64,000 bases of DNA from Phocoena phocoena (Eukaryota; Chordata; Mammalia; Artiodactyla; Phocoenidae): contig NC_089234.1 of the NCBI RefSeq assembly GCF_963924675.1, positions 57,516,909 through 57,580,908 of the forward strand, written 5' to 3'. The translations under genes and the position numbers were made by a program. Positions 24,261-37,158 of the stretch are shown in pieces; position 1 is the first letter of the stretch, and each line of letters opens with the position of its first letter. A model generated the notes under the pieces. That model was not told the DNA's origin, did no database searches, and saw nothing but the letters and a program-made list of their open reading frames with translations.

Positions 24261-24789
24261 GTCATGGCTATTGGATGAGACGGAGATTAAGTCACTAAGA
24301 GCCTCATGGAAGATTTCTTCTTGGACTCTGACATCTGTTCTGGAAACCCAGAATTACTGGGCCCTCGAGCAGTCTGAAGAAGTACCTAGCCACTGCATTT
24401 TGACTATCCAAGTCATCCTTGCCATCTAGAAACCAGGTGATGGAGAAGTCATGTTGGTGTTAGTGTCCTCCTCCCTGCCAAAAGCCAGAAAGGTAAGACC
24501 TGCCTCTAAAACTATGGTAGTCCTCGAAAGAGCAGGGAGAAGAAAGATGTTCCCCTCCCCCCAACCCCCGCAACCCCACCATTCACACAAACACAAACCC
24601 TTGTCTGCTGCAGGAAAACCAGCAGATTCTATCTTAATGATGAAAGCCAGAAAGTAGCCAGACCAGCCAGGAGAACACTGTAGTGGGAGGGGCTACGGGT
24701 CTGCCAGCCCCACAAAAAGGGATCATCCTGGGCACGGTCCTTCCGTTAGGCAACTTTTAACTTGGAACATAAAAATGAAAAAGTGCCTT
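24261..24789. other. unique sequence, no gene seen
   Basis: Non-coding, with C-rich runs near 24555-24580. Nothing recognised. Confidence 0.4.
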
Positions 24790-25330
24790 TGTTTAAAACC
24801 CTCCTGAAGTTTCTGATCACAATGATTTATGTAAATAAAATGTTAAGTTAAAATGTAGGTGTTAATAAAAGTACATATATGACGGAATGGCTGTTCTTTT
24901 TAAAACTGGTCGGCAATAAATTTTCTAAATTCTGAGTGCAAGTGACTCATTCCTTGAAAGCTTTGCCAACAGTAGCCAGCAGAGGTCTATTACTGAAGTG
25001 GTATTAATATAGCTATCATCACCAATTCAAAGCAGATAATAAAGGACTGACACATTTATTATCATTATTAATTAACAGTTTTCTGAGATGGAATTAAATC
25101 AATATGCTGCTCTGATATCATTTTAACTAGTTATGCAAATCAAACATTTAGAGCCCATGAACAGATATAAATGCCATTCAAAATTCACTTCACACTTATT
25201 ACTGTAATATCAGAACTTTCAGGCTTTGCTAGTAAAAAAAAAAAAAAAAGGACTTAATGTTCATTTAATTACACTCAGACATAAAGCTTATGGAATGAAA
25301 GTTGAAACAGCTGATTAGTTAGGAAGTCAT
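24790..25330. promoter_or_regulatory. candidate conserved non-coding element
   Basis: A strongly AT-rich repeat-free block with ttaattaa (25068-25075), a perfect octamer ATGCAAAT (25133-25140) and GATA-type cores such as gcagataataaag near 25032. A poly(A) run lies at about 25233-25248. POU, homeodomain and GATA cores are typical of developmental enhancers. Activity is inferred. Confidence 0.3.
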
Positions 25331-27064
25331 AGTAAGGCTGTAACACTCGGGATGGACAATGAGATGATAATGTGAAAACACGGGGCCCTGCACAGAGTGG
25401 TTCTGGCAGATTCTATTAAAAAGAACAATGACATGTGCAAGACAATATGTTTTAATATTACAAAGTTGAGGACCCTTTCTTAAGTCCAGAAAGAAGAAGG
25501 GGAAGGGGAAGGAGAAGAGGAAAAGGAAAAGGAAAGAAGAAAAAAAGACAGACTGGGTGTGGGGGAAACCTACAACTCCACAACTCATCATTTATAAGAT
25601 AGAAAACTGTCAGGTTCAATAGTCCAACATTTCTTCCTAACTAGATGATGATGATGACCACGATGACAGAGCTTTCTTCATGCAGAAGAATGCTACCTCC
25701 ACATCCCAGCTCTTCTTATCAGATGACAGCAAGTCTCTTTTTAATATAATTTTTAGCGTTTAATTTTTCACTTGCTTGTGTCTTAGCTCCTCAATGAGAC
25801 GGTAAGATCAATAATGAGAAAGGCCGTATTTTATACCACTTTGAGTCTTACAGAGCATCAAGCAAAATGTCTTTCCTTTAGTAGATTTGATGTTTCCTTC
25901 ATTGCAGCACGTCCCAATGTGAATGGTGTCATGGTCCAATGTTTGATGAAGGTTTTCGCATCATCCGATCCTGCGATATTTTTGGAGTAACACAGCTTCC
26001 TGTTATATTTTAGGTCTGTTCCTCTTCCTGCCAGGCTCTCCAGGACAGCTACCTGGACAGTAACTGTGTGTCAGAGTTCTCTGCTTCTGGGCCCCACAGG
26101 GGCAAGAAAAGATATGAAATTTTGACATTTACTGATGTGGGTTACTGATTTGCAAAAGCAACCAAAGCAACTAAACCCTGAAGGTTGGTGCGGGGTGTGG
26201 ATGGGGGCTAAAAGTACTTCCAGAGGGATCTGAACAGTCTCCGCGGCTATTTGGGCAATGAGGAGGCTGGCTGAAGGCAGCGATGCCAAGAGGCAGTGTG
26301 AGTGACTGAATGACCTTCCAAGGTCCCCTCGGCCCAAAAGTTTTGGGGCTATCTGGGTGGCTTTTTGGAACCCAGCCAGCACATCCACTGTCAGCACCAC
26401 TGGAGACAGGCAGCAGTTCTGATGGGCGAGTGCTCTGGGGGTCAGGTCACAGCCGAATTTAAAAGGCCCAGAAAGGAGCAGCCTGGCAGTAGGTCAAGTA
26501 CTGCCTGGGCCATGGATTTGGCTTACAACAGGGAGCTTGAGTGTTCTGCAGACTCTTACTGGGCTTTTAGCAAGCAGAATTAAGCTTGGGCTGTTTTTAT
26601 GAAAAGGACTGGGTTGTTTCTATAGTGTAAGTTAATCTGGGCAATACCTAGCTCTTTTCTGTTCCCTCCAAATCATATTCCCATCTTCACCCTGGAGGAG
26701 TACATGTGATCCTCAGTGCAATCAGTTTCAGAGCCAGAAAATGAATAGTACATATACCAACAGAAAACACAGCGCAGTTGTTCTGCTGTGACCCAAAAGG
26801 AACAACACAAAAAAAGAGAGAATGAAATTTTATTATCCCTTCCACACTTTCCACCCACAAACTTAATTAGCATCTTAACATTCTTCATGTGCTTCTTAGA
26901 AATATAAAGCTCAAATCACAGACCAGTATCCATTATGTTGTGTTCTCTTTGCCAGGGAATTTTACAAATTAAAAACGGTAAAGGCTAAGAAGTGACAACT
27001 GTATGCACTTGGATCCTGCCCTGGGACTGGGAAAATGTATCAATCTGTGTAGTGAGGAGAGTAG
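25331..27064. other. unique sequence, no gene seen
   Basis: Contains a polypurine tract at 25488-25550. A weak L2-like stretch may lie near 25780-25900. No exon seen. Confidence 0.4.
25488..25550. repeat. polypurine tract
   Basis: AGAAGG, GGGGAA and AAAAGG units with no pyrimidine for tens of bases. Confidence 0.85.
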
Positions 27065-27200
27065 GGAAATACACAGATAAAAAGGCTGGAAAGATGTATA
27101 TGAAAATGTGTAACAGCAATCAACTTAGAGGAGTCTAATTATGGGTGACACCTTATCATCTTTTTTGTGCTTTGATGTACTTTCCAAACATTAACAATGT
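27065..27200 (+). repeat. old LINE-type 3' relic (uncertain family)
   Basis: gataaaaaggctggaaagat, atgaaaatgtgtaacagcaa, taattatgggtgacacctta and tgtactttccaaacatta occur in the order of an ancient mammalian L1-like 3' region. The family name is not secure. Confidence 0.35.
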
Positions 27201-27370
27201 CTATCCTTCCCCTGAAGGATATTTACTGGGGGCCAGCAACTGGCCAAGCCCTACATAGGCTGCTGGAAATTCAACAATCAAGGCAGACAAGGTCCCTTCC
27301 CTCTTGATGGAAACAATCTAATAGGGGAGACAAAATCAAACAATCGATGACCAACATGATGATCTGTGTG
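27201..27370 (-). repeat. L2 LINE relic
   Basis: Reverse-complement L2 3' region: ggatatttactgggggccag, gctgctggaaattcaacaat, aaggcagacaaggtccctt and ctaataggggagacaaaat in order. Confidence 0.65.
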
Positions 27371-29617
27371 TTTGTAAAAAATGAGGATTTACAAAGCCTT
27401 TACACTGCTACTTAAGATTCTACACACCTTTCCTGGGTCTTCAGCAAGTTTGAAACCTTCCAGTTTAGAGTGCTCCTATCTTCCTAAAGTGGGAAGCAAA
27501 CTCAACGCATGTGCCTGAGGCTTGAGAAATCACTACATTTTCTACTTTTCTGTGGTGGAGGTGCAAGACTTCTTGAATCCAAGACCTAAGCACCTAGGTA
27601 AACCGTCTTGGTGGTTAGCTGAGCGGGGGCCCTCAACCTGTCCCACTCTCATGCTAACTGAGCTTTAGCGAGTATTCCCCCAAGACAGCTGTGCCTGAGG
27701 CCCTCCGCCTTCTCAATCCCACAGACTCTTCTACACTGACTGCACGTGAACAGCCACACACCACAAGCCCACCTGTGGCCCAAACCTTCTCCACCCGACT
27801 CTCTATCAGCCCCAAGTATCAAGCAAAATTGCCTCTTTAAAGACTTGATCTTTCCAAAAAAATAATCTTTTTTCCCTATCTTTACCTGGAGAATACAGAA
27901 CTCAGAAGACTGTTACAATGCAGAAAAGCTTTAAGGAAAATTCCTACTTGCTAGCTCCACTCTATTCCCCTCTTCGCCCCCCGCCCTGGGAAACTCAATC
28001 TCTGGCTCAGGAATAATATGGAAATATTATTTGTGGGTATGAAGACGAATATGTGTAAATGACTCTATCTGAGGATAAATGTTAAAATCCCATTGGGAGG
28101 TGAAATATATAAAATACAAGCTCACCCCAGTAGGTGACTTGAGGGGGCAATGGGAGAGGCTGTTGGCAAGGGTATGTAAGCAATGACCACCTGTCAGACC
28201 CAACCCGAACATGGTCTTTGACCACTACGGCATGAACCTTCCAGGAGGGCTTGGCAGGTGACATCAGTAAGTGAAGCATCCAGCCATGAGGAAACCACCA
28301 CCTCAGTTGAAGGAACAGTATCAGTGCCAGTGAGTTAGGGGCAAAGCCCAATGATTGGAACAGTAAGTAGGACATCCACCCAAGATGGGACTGCAGAAAA
28401 CTGGACGGGATTTTCACATTCAACAAAGAAGAGTGATTCCTCCAGCCCCTGCCTGTCCTCTTCCCATGTCAGTCAGCGGAGTCCAGCAACTGCCAGGACA
28501 CACAGGTAGAAGGCTGACTCCTTTGCCATGGCATGAACAGCCCTACATTTCCTCCCTTCCCCCAGCTGTGCGTACTCTATGGATACCCAGGGAAAGCCAT
28601 GGACAGTGGAAGGCTCTCTGCCTCTGCTTCCCCATCTGCACTGCAACCTGCCAAGCAGTGGTTTTTAGGGCACATCATTAGAAGAGGAGTTACAGTGAAA
28701 ACATTCACAACTTTATGGAGCCTATTCACCCTTAAACCCTTTCCAAAGGGCCCTTCCTTTATAGCATCTTAGCAAGAAGCCCACCCCAGCCTCGGGTCAA
28801 AGACAGCAGTCTTCTCTCCCTCCGCAGTCCACAGTCTCCCTCTACTTGGTCTTCAGCTCCACTTTCTCTTCCCAAGAACTTTTCTTTGGCCTCATTGGCA
28901 TAAGAAATCACTCAAGGTTAGAAGCAGCAAGAAAACCTTTAGCTTGACAAAGGAGAATGACTGAGGGACTGCTATCACATGAGACAGTCAAGGTCAATTG
29001 GTTCTCTCGCCATTGCCACTGTTTAAGTGGAGTTGAGGCTTGTCTGCGTCTGGGCACCAAGGCAGGTGGTAAGCAGGTAAAATAGACCATCATCTCCTCT
29101 TTAAGTTGTCTATGTAAATTAAAAGTACATACTGTTCTAAAAAAAAAAAAAGCACAGAAGTTTAAACTCTAAATCTCCTCCATGATGTTTTTCTTAAAGT
29201 TGGAAAAGATGGGTGAAGATGGGATTAGAGAAGAGGAACTACTGCAGTCTTTTACAGAAAGGAGAGTGAAGAGTTATTTGTGTTATTTTTTAAGCACAGA
29301 AAGAGAAATTAATAATCAACTATAATTCATTTTTAAAAAAAAAAAGAATTATATACCCAAAAAAAGAAATTAACAAACTACAGCAGGAGTGGCTTGCTGG
29401 AGTTGCTTCCTTTGCTTCCATAGTGCTACAAATTAGACAGAGGTTTTCAGAAGATGAGCAAAGTGGGGTGTTCACCTGGGTGAGTAAGCAAGGAAGATAT
29501 AAAAGTAGTTTTTAAAAATAGGTGACACCCCCCACACTGCCTGCAACCCCACCACATCCTGATCTACTGCAATTCTCCCTGGAGTCAGAAGTAAACATCC
29601 TCCTGAGATGCAGTGCA
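27371..29617. other. unique sequence, no gene seen
   Basis: Non-coding. Small A runs lie at about 29139-29151 and 29334-29344. The frames at 28082-28426 (minus) and 28385-28681 (plus) have no domain signature. Confidence 0.4.
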
Positions 29618-29860
29618 GTCAGGGCACTGGTTAAGAACATGGATTCTGGAGCTTAACTTCCTTAATTCAAATCCTGGCTCCCCTATCTATCTCTTAGACA
29701 AATCACCTTTACTCTCGGGGCCTCCGTTTAGCTGTCTTTAAAATGTGCTTAACAATATTTCTATCTCAGAGGGTTGTTATGAGGATTAAATACAGTTGGT
29801 CCATGTGAAGTGCTCAGAACAAGGCTCGTACATGGCAAGCACTCAACACACCATGAATTA
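29618..29860 (+). repeat. MIR SINE, near full length
   Basis: All blocks of plus-strand MIR are present in order: ggttaagaacatggattctg, gacaaatcacctttactc, cagagggttgttatgaggat and gtgctcagaacaaggctcgt, ending in gcaagcactcaa. Confidence 0.88.
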
Positions 29861-30706
29861 CCATCAGCACCACAACCATCTTGGAAAGGTCTTTCCCACT
29901 CAAGCTCTAGCCCAGAGTAGCAACGACACCACCGTCACTACTGAGTGCCCAGTATTTGCAGAACTTCCAGTACTGAGAGTACCTATGTAATCCTTAACAC
30001 AGGATTACCCTGACCAAACCTACCAGTGTGTAAACTTCCATGAATGAGATCACTTGAAAGCAATTTTGAGGACTTGGTCCTTCGCCTCTTTACATAACCA
30101 ATTTATAATAGTGGAGCTTTTTTCTGTGACCCACAAGTCTCCTGAATTGCTGTCAGTGTTGCCTTGGTTAGGAAGCTGCAATATGATCCCCTGACTAGAA
30201 ATACTAGCATAATTTATTGCATTATTACTCCTCTGAACTGAAAGCAATTAATTACCTGGAGCAGGATGCACAAGTGAAAATTTATCAGAGGAAAGTGATG
30301 AAAAATGTGCCCACTGCTTTAAAATAATAGGTGCTTAATGGTTTTTTTGTTTGCTGGCTAATCTCAGGCATCTTATAAACGACTCCAGCCCCATTATCAG
30401 TTGTGAATCCAGTCCCCCCTCCTTTTTGCCCCCCTATATTATTCTATCATCCTGTATCTCCCTTGAGGACAAGAAGAACTATCTAAAATATTTACTTAAA
30501 AGCAGAAGGGGGACTCCCTTCCTCTTCCGCATGAGAAAATTATTAATATAATGTAGAAATATGTGATAAAACATATTCCTACCTTTATCGCCCACGTTGG
30601 TAGCACAAATACATCTACCTGGCTGATGTCTCTCTTTCTCTATCACAGCATTTTACATTAAAACTTATGAAACTCAGATCCCCAAGAAAGATGTTCTAAG
30701 GGACAT
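29861..30706. other. unique sequence, no gene seen
   Basis: No repeat or exon recognised. Confidence 0.4.
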
Positions 30707-30721
30707 ACGTACATTAAATCT
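30707..30721. repeat. imperfect target-site duplication, left copy (L1)
   Basis: acgtacattaaatct, matching 33509-33523 at 13 of 15 positions. Confidence 0.75.
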
Positions 30722-33508
30722 TTTTTTTTAAACATCTTTATTGGAGTATAATTGCTTTACAGTGCTGTGTTAGTTTCTGCTTTATAACAAATGAATCAGC
30801 TGTACATATACATATAACCCCATATCTCCTCCCTCTTGCGTCTCCCTCCCTCCCTCCCTGATCCCACCCCTCTAGGTGGACACAAAGCACCGAGCTAATC
30901 TCCCTGTGCGATGCAGCTGCTTCCCACTAACTATCTATTTTACATTTGACAGTACTTATAAGTCGATGCTACTCTCTCACTTCATCCCAGCTTACCCTTC
31001 CCCCCTCCCCGTGTCCTCAAGTCCATTGTCTATGTCGGCATATCTTTTTCTTCTTTCCGTTTTTTTATTTCTGTCCTGTCCCTAGGTTCTTCAGAACCTT
31101 TTTTTGTTTTTTTTTTTTTAGATTCCATATATATGTCTTAGCATATGGTATTTGTTTTTCTCTTTTTGACTTACTTCACTCTGTATGACACACTCTAGGT
31201 CCATCCACCTCACTACAAATAACTCACTTTCATTTCTTTTTATGGCTGAGTAATATTCCACTGTATATATGTGCCACATCTTCTTTATCCATTCATCTGT
31301 TGATGGACACTTAGGCTGCTTCCATGCCCTGGCTATTATACATAGTGCTGCAATGAACACTGCAGTACATGACTCTTTTTGAATTATGGTTTTCTCAGGG
31401 TATATGCCCAGTAGTGGGACTGCTGGGTCATATGGTAGTTCTATTTTCAGTTTTATAACGAAACTCCATACTGTTCTCTATAGTGGCTGTATCAATTTAC
31501 ATTCCCACCAACAGTGCAAGAGGGTTCCTTTTTTTCCACACCCTCTTCAGCATTTATTGTTTGTAGATTTTTTGATGATGGCCATTCTGACTGGTGTGAG
31601 GTGACACCTCATTGTAGTTTTGATTAGCATTTCTCTAATGGTTAGTGATGTTGAACATCCTTTCATGTGTTTGTTAGCAATCTGTTTATCTTCTTTGGAG
31701 AAATGTCTGTTTAGGTCTTCTACCCATTTTTGGATGGGGTTGTTCGTTTTTTTGATATTGAGCTGCATGAGCTGCTTGTAAATCTTGGAGATTAATCCTT
31801 TGTCAGTTGCTTCATTTGCAAATATTTTCTCCCATTCTGAGGGCTGTCTTTTCATCTTGTTTATGGTTTCCCTTGCTGTGCAAAAGCTTTTATGTCTCAT
31901 TAGGTCCCATATGCTTATTTTTATTTCCATTTCTCTAGGAGGTGGGTCAAAAAGGATCTTGCTGTGATTTATGTCATAGAGTGTTCTGCCTATGTTTTCC
32001 TCTAAGAGTTTGATAGTGTCTGGCCTTACACTTAGGTCTTTAATCCATTTTGCGTTTATTTTTGTGTATGGTGTTAGGAAGTGTTCCAATTTCATTCTTT
32101 TACATGTAGCTGTTCAGTTTTCCCAGCATCACTTATTGAAGATGCTGCCTTTTCTCCATTGTATATTCTTGCCTCCTTTATCAAAAATAAGGTGACCATA
32201 TGTGTGTGGGTTTATCTCTGAGCTTTCTATCCTGTTCCATTGACCTATATTTCTGTTTTTGTGCCAGTACCATACTGTCTTGATTACTGTAGCTTTGTAG
32301 TATAGTCCGAAGCCTGGGCGCCTGATTCCTCCAGCTCCATTTTTCTTTCTCAAGATTGCTTTCGCTATTAAGGATCTTTTGTGTTTCCATACAAATTGTG
32401 AAGTTTTTTCATCTAGTTCTGCGAAAAATGCCAGTGGTAGTTTGACAGGGATTGCACTGAATCTGTAGATTGCTTTGGATAGTAGAGTCATTGTCACAAT
32501 GTTGATTCTTCAAATCCAAGAACACAGTATATCGCTCCATCTGTTTGTATCATCTTTAATTTCTTTCATCAGTGTCTTGTAGCTTTCTGCATACAGGTCT
32601 TTTGTCTCCTTAGGTAGGTTTATTCCTAGGTATTTTATTCTTTTTGTTTCAATGGTAAATGGGAGTGTTTCCTTCATTTCTCTTTCAGATTTTTCAACAT
32701 TAGTGTATATGAATGCAAGAGATTTCTGTGCATTAATTTTGTATCCTGCTACCTTACCAAATTTGTTGATTAGCTCTAGTAGTTTTCTGGTAGCATCTTT
32801 AGGATTCTCTATGTATAGTATCATATCATATGCAAAAAGTGACAGCTATACTTCTTTTCCGACTTAGATTCCTTTTATTTCTTTTACTTGTCTGATTGCT
32901 GTGGCTAAAACTTCCAGAACTATGTTGAATAATAGTGGTGAGAGTGGGCAACCTTGTTTTGTTCCTGATCTTAGAGGAAATGGTTTCAGTTTTTCACCAC
33001 TGAGAACGATGTTGGCTGTGGGATTGTCATATATGGCCTTTATTATGTTGAGAGAAGTTCCCTCTATGCCTACTTTCTGGAGGGTTTTTATCATAAATGG
33101 GTGTTGAATCTTGTTGAAAGCTTTTCCTGCATCTACTGAGATGATCATACGGTTTTTATCCTTCAATTTGTTAATATGGTGTATCACATTGACTGACTTC
33201 TGTATATTGAAGAATCCTTGCATTCATGGGATAAATCCCACTTGATCATGGTGTATGATCCTTTGAATGTGCTGTTGGATTCTGTTTGCTAGTATTTTGT
33301 TGAGGATATTTGCATCTATGTTCATCAGTGATATTGGCCTGTAGTTTTCTTTCTTTGTGACATCTTTATCTGGTTTGGGTATCAGGGTGATGATGGCCTC
33401 GTAGAATGAGTTTGGGAGTGTTCCTCCCTCTGCTATATTTTGGAAGAGTTTGAGAAGGATAGGTGTTAGCTCTTCTCTAAATATTTGATAGAATTCGCCT
33501 GTGAAGCC
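30722..33508 (-). mobile_element. 5'-truncated LINE-1 (younger subfamily)
   Basis: A minus-strand L1 of about 2.8 kb. The short poly(A) tail appears as nine Ts at the left end. A 3' untranslated part runs from 30722 to 31117, followed by ORF2 from its C-terminus back into the reverse-transcriptase fingers, where the element is truncated. Flanking duplications (30707-30721 and 33509-33523) show it is one retrotransposition event. It is close in sequence to the plus-strand L1 at 37159-42639 over the shared ORF2 part, apart from scattered differences. Confidence 0.9.
31118..33508 (-). pseudogene. L1 ORF2 pseudogene (RT and C-terminal part)
   Basis: Remnant of the L1 endonuclease/reverse-transcriptase protein, which normally nicks target DNA and primes cDNA synthesis. 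What remains is the RT region from the GFTGEFYQ motif, through [15 protein letters not shown], to the active site, then the C-terminal region ending at about 31118. The endonuclease domain is missing by truncation. The frame is broken many times. At 32864-32866 a TAA follows KEIKGI, and a TAG lies 18 bases further on. The catalytic FADD motif reads FAYD. It cannot encode a working protein. The stop pair and the active-site change are shared with the copy at 40073-42639. Confidence 0.88.
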
Positions 33509-33523
33509 ACGTACGTTAACTCT
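33509..33523. repeat. imperfect target-site duplication, right copy (L1)
   Basis: acgtacgttaactct, paired with 30707-30721. Confidence 0.75.
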
Positions 33524-34619
33524 TGTCTCCAACACTGTATAAGTAATGTTCACATAACCTGCCTCCCAGAATCCTCCTATATGATCTCCAAGAATGTTTT
33601 CCACCAAGCGCTTCCCTAGTCTTTTTTTCCGGTTACCGTCATTGACCAAGATCCAGAAAGAGAGAGGAAACTTACCCAATAATGTGTTATTGTATTATTT
33701 ATAAATTCCACGCACGTGTGAAAGATAGGAACAGAGCTAAATTCATTCTATTTGTTTCTACTTTTCAGAATTATTCACATCTGTATGATTCCATAATTGT
33801 TTCTTCTATAAAGTTATTGGAGTAATTTTGCTCCGTATATTCCCGATCAATTCCCCCTCTCAAGGGCACAGTTGAAAAGTGATATTTGAAAACGGCCTCT
33901 GATAGATTGCATGGTTAGTCAGCAGCAGAGACAAACAACCTAATCCAGCACAAATTAGTTCGGCTGCCAGCAATAGTTTTATACAAAGATGTAAATTATG
34001 TTGTCAAAATCGGTTGCTTTCTAGCTTGCTGCTCAGCTAACAAGAAACCACTTTGGCTGATAAAGATGAACACTAAGCTTCCCTCTTACAAATTTACAAA
34101 TCTGCCATTTCAGCATTCTGTTAGCCACAAACAAACAGCCAACTATAATTGCTCCTTTGCTTCCACGGTGCTGTTTTTCCCCCTCATGCTGTGCCTTCCA
34201 GGCTGCTCTTGAAAATCGCAACAACAAAGCCCCAAAGCACCACAACAAGAAACACCAGCACCCCTGAGACAAGGCTTTTGGGGAAAGCTCAGCTTTTGCA
34301 CCCAACCTCTCACAGCCTTACTGCATTCCTCGTAGGCCCACCAGCCTGATCGCCCCCACCCAGGGCTAGCTGCGTGCTGACTGTGACCATGTCGCTACCC
34401 AGTACTGCTATCTAAAGGACCAAGAGGGCAGGGAACATTCTTGGCTTTAATGGAAATGGAAATATTCTTACGGCTTTGAACAAGGATTGTCTTTGACAAG
34501 GGCCCATCCTTTCTTCTTTACGGTACAAGCTCCCATTCTGGGGAACGGAGGGGAGCAGGGCACACTTTCAAGGGGCCTGAGAAGAGAGCTCCACCAGGCT
34601 GCCTGCATTAAATTGGAAT
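33524..34619. other. unique sequence, no gene seen
   Basis: Non-coding, largely repeat-free sequence between the two L1 loci. No exon recognised. Confidence 0.4.
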
Positions 34620-35110
34620 CAGACAGATCTCACACCGGACTGAAAATAGTAACGCATTATAATGGTAATTATATCCAGCATAAGTCAAATAAATAAATTA
34701 TAAATTACAATTACCCTTTAAAGTTGCTAGTCTCACTGTTTGCTTTACAACTAACTGCAGGTGCTTCTGCATGTTTTATTACGGTCCCAAAGTTATATAT
34801 TTGAAAGAATGGTACAGATGATTCCTGTTTATTTGTTAAATTAAAGCATTGTTGGTAAAATTATGGCTTAATTAATATTATGGGTACTGTATAACAAAAT
34901 ACTTTACCTTGTACATAATTTATTTCCTTATGCATCTCTCAGCCCAGACCCATTACAGCTCTAAGGCAGCTAAAATAATATATTCCTCCTTTGCTGGCAT
35001 TTTTCTAAATAGCAGTTCACTAAATCAATAGTATTCACTTGGTATTTTTAAAACCAGTGTATCTTAATAATTACACAGCATTAGAGTAGACAATAATTTT
35101 ACTTGCTAAG
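34620..35110. promoter_or_regulatory. candidate conserved non-coding element
   Basis: AT-rich repeat-free block with ttaattaa (34868-34875) and several further TAAT cores such as those in ataaattataaattacaatt near 34690. The homeodomain motif density suggests an enhancer. Conservation was not tested. Confidence 0.27.
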
Positions 35111-36434
35111 CATATTAAATTTAGCAAAGCATCAGTCAAATAGTTTTTCTTTCTCAGAATGGGTAAGCAGTGAGTGAGTTTGGAATCATGTTCCTTTGGT
35201 ATAAATGTCACATAGAGTTTAAGAATGAGTCTGTGACTCCCTAAGCCAGCCCAGAACTATATATCTTTATTAGTTTCAGTGGTCAGTGCAGTGACCAGTT
35301 GTTTATTCTCATTACTCAAGACAAGGTGAGCCACTGGGTAGTGAGTGCAATCACAGCTAAAAACAAATGACTTTGCAGAAAGTAAAAACTGTGGACCAGT
35401 CTACATGCACAGGGGTCTGGATGCCTCCTTAGAGTGGGGGGATTAGGTGAGGCCAAGAAAGAAGACAAATTAAACACACACATACACCGTTGTGTGCATG
35501 AGCATTCCATCTGTCTTGACCCTCTTATCTTTGGAACATCTTACATCTTCCGTTGTTCTTAATTCACTGTAAAACACCATTAATTTTCTATTTGTCCTGT
35601 CTTAGTTCATGTCTGCATTAATTCTTTCTTTCTCAAGCTCACAGAAAACATATTATGAACCTTCTCTCTTCTAATGCTATTACCCCTAAATAAGATAAAT
35701 CCTCCTAAAAAAAAAAATCAAATTCTATTCTGTCTCATGAACACACAGTTTTCAGAAATAATTCATTCACTGCACAAAACCGAAGCAGGTGAAGTTTACC
35801 TGAGCTGTAGGCAACTGCCAGCACTAGCAAGTCAACATCTGACTGAAGCATCTAAAGATGTTGCGGCCCCTGGACTGTGTGTTTTAGGTAAATGGCTGCG
35901 ATGCCTTTATAAACATGGAGCGGAGAAGCAGACAGAGGTGGCAGTCAGCAACTAGGGCCATGAAACAGCCTCTCAATCCACGAAGAACGACAGTAGCTCA
36001 CCCCTTCTTCATCTTCCTCATTCCCTCTCTACCCAGGGGCAGCCCAGACATCTCCTTCCAGGGGCCCCCGGAGCGGCCACACCAGGATCAGGCCGCAACA
36101 GAACCTCAGAGAAGCCACTCCCTCAATCGACGAAATCAACGACGGCCATAGTCTTAACTGCATACACAGGCGGTTCCACAGAGCTTACAAACCTCAGGTG
36201 TCAATGGCCACCTATGCCCAGGGAGTACATACAAACACCAGGTTCACTCACTGACCTCTTCTTGGGCAGCACAAACCTGCTTCCACCGCTGGGAGAAGGC
36301 AGTTCTCTGGGTATTTGCTCGACAACGGCCAGGGCACACACCAGCCAACAGTGGGCAGAGCAGCTAATCCAGGAATGGAAAAGGGATACTTTGCTGGGTA
36401 TCTTCTTGAGAGAACGAGGATAGTATGGGAGGTG
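35111..36434. other. unique sequence, no gene seen
   Basis: No repeat or exon recognised. A short A run lies at about 35708-35716. Confidence 0.4.
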
Positions 36435-36534
36435 GGATGAGGCAAATCATTCACTCCAACCTACCAACAGAACCTACTCTGTGCTAGGCACTGCACTAGA
36501 CCCTGTGGAGAAACAGTTTAACATGGGACACACA
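36435..36534 (-). repeat. L2 LINE relic, left part of a split copy
   Basis: aacctactctgtgctaggca, ctgcactagaccctgtggag and aaacagtttaacatgg are reverse-complement L2. The copy is interrupted here by L1 sequence. A possible continuation lies after 42660. Confidence 0.5.
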
Positions 36535-37158
36535 CCAGTCTCCCAAGGCAAAAGAAATAAAAGCAAAAATAGACAAATGTGACCTAATGAAACTTAGAAG
36601 CTTTTGCACAGCAAAGGAAACCATAAACAAAATGAAAAGAAAACTTAACGGAATGGGAGAAAATATTTGCAAACAATCCAACTGACAAGGGATTAACTTC
36701 CAAAATATACAAACAGCTCATACAGCTCAATATCAAAAGAAACAAATAATCCAATCAAAAAATGGGCAGAAGACCTACTAAATAGATATTTCTTCAAAGA
36801 AGACATACAGATGGCCAACAGGCACATGAAAAGATGCTCAATGTCACTAATTATTAGAGAAATGCAAAACAAAACTACAATGAAGTATCACCTCATACCA
36901 GTCAGAATGGCCACCATCAAAAACTCCATAAATAATAAATGCTAGAGAGGGTGTGGAGAAAAAGGAACCCTCCTACACTGCTGGGGAAATGTTAATTGGT
37001 GCAGCCACTATGGAAAACAGTATGGAGGTTCCTTAAAAAACTAAAGATAGAGTTACCATATGATCCTGCATATGGTACCATATGGTCCTGCATATGGGAT
37101 TCACTCCTGGGCATGTATCTGGAAAAAATGAAAACTCTAACTCAAAAAGATACACGCG
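36535..37158 (+). mobile_element. old LINE-1 3' fragment (ORF2 C-terminal part)
   Basis: Plus-strand decayed L1 ORF2: caaatgtgacctaatgaaac, cttttgcacagcaaaggaaa, gggagaaaatatttgcaaac and aactacaatgaagtatcacc follow in the L1 order. It runs to about 37158, where a different L1 begins at its own 5' end. The reading frame is broken repeatedly and it is more diverged than the L1 inside it. A 22-bp tandem duplication lies at 37054-37097. The 3' end of this element is not found on the far side of the inserted L1. Confidence 0.75.
37054..37097. repeat. 22-bp tandem duplication inside old L1
   Basis: taccatatg(a/g)tcctgcatatgg occurs twice in tandem (37054-37075 and 37076-37097) with one mismatch. 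Confidence 0.9.
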
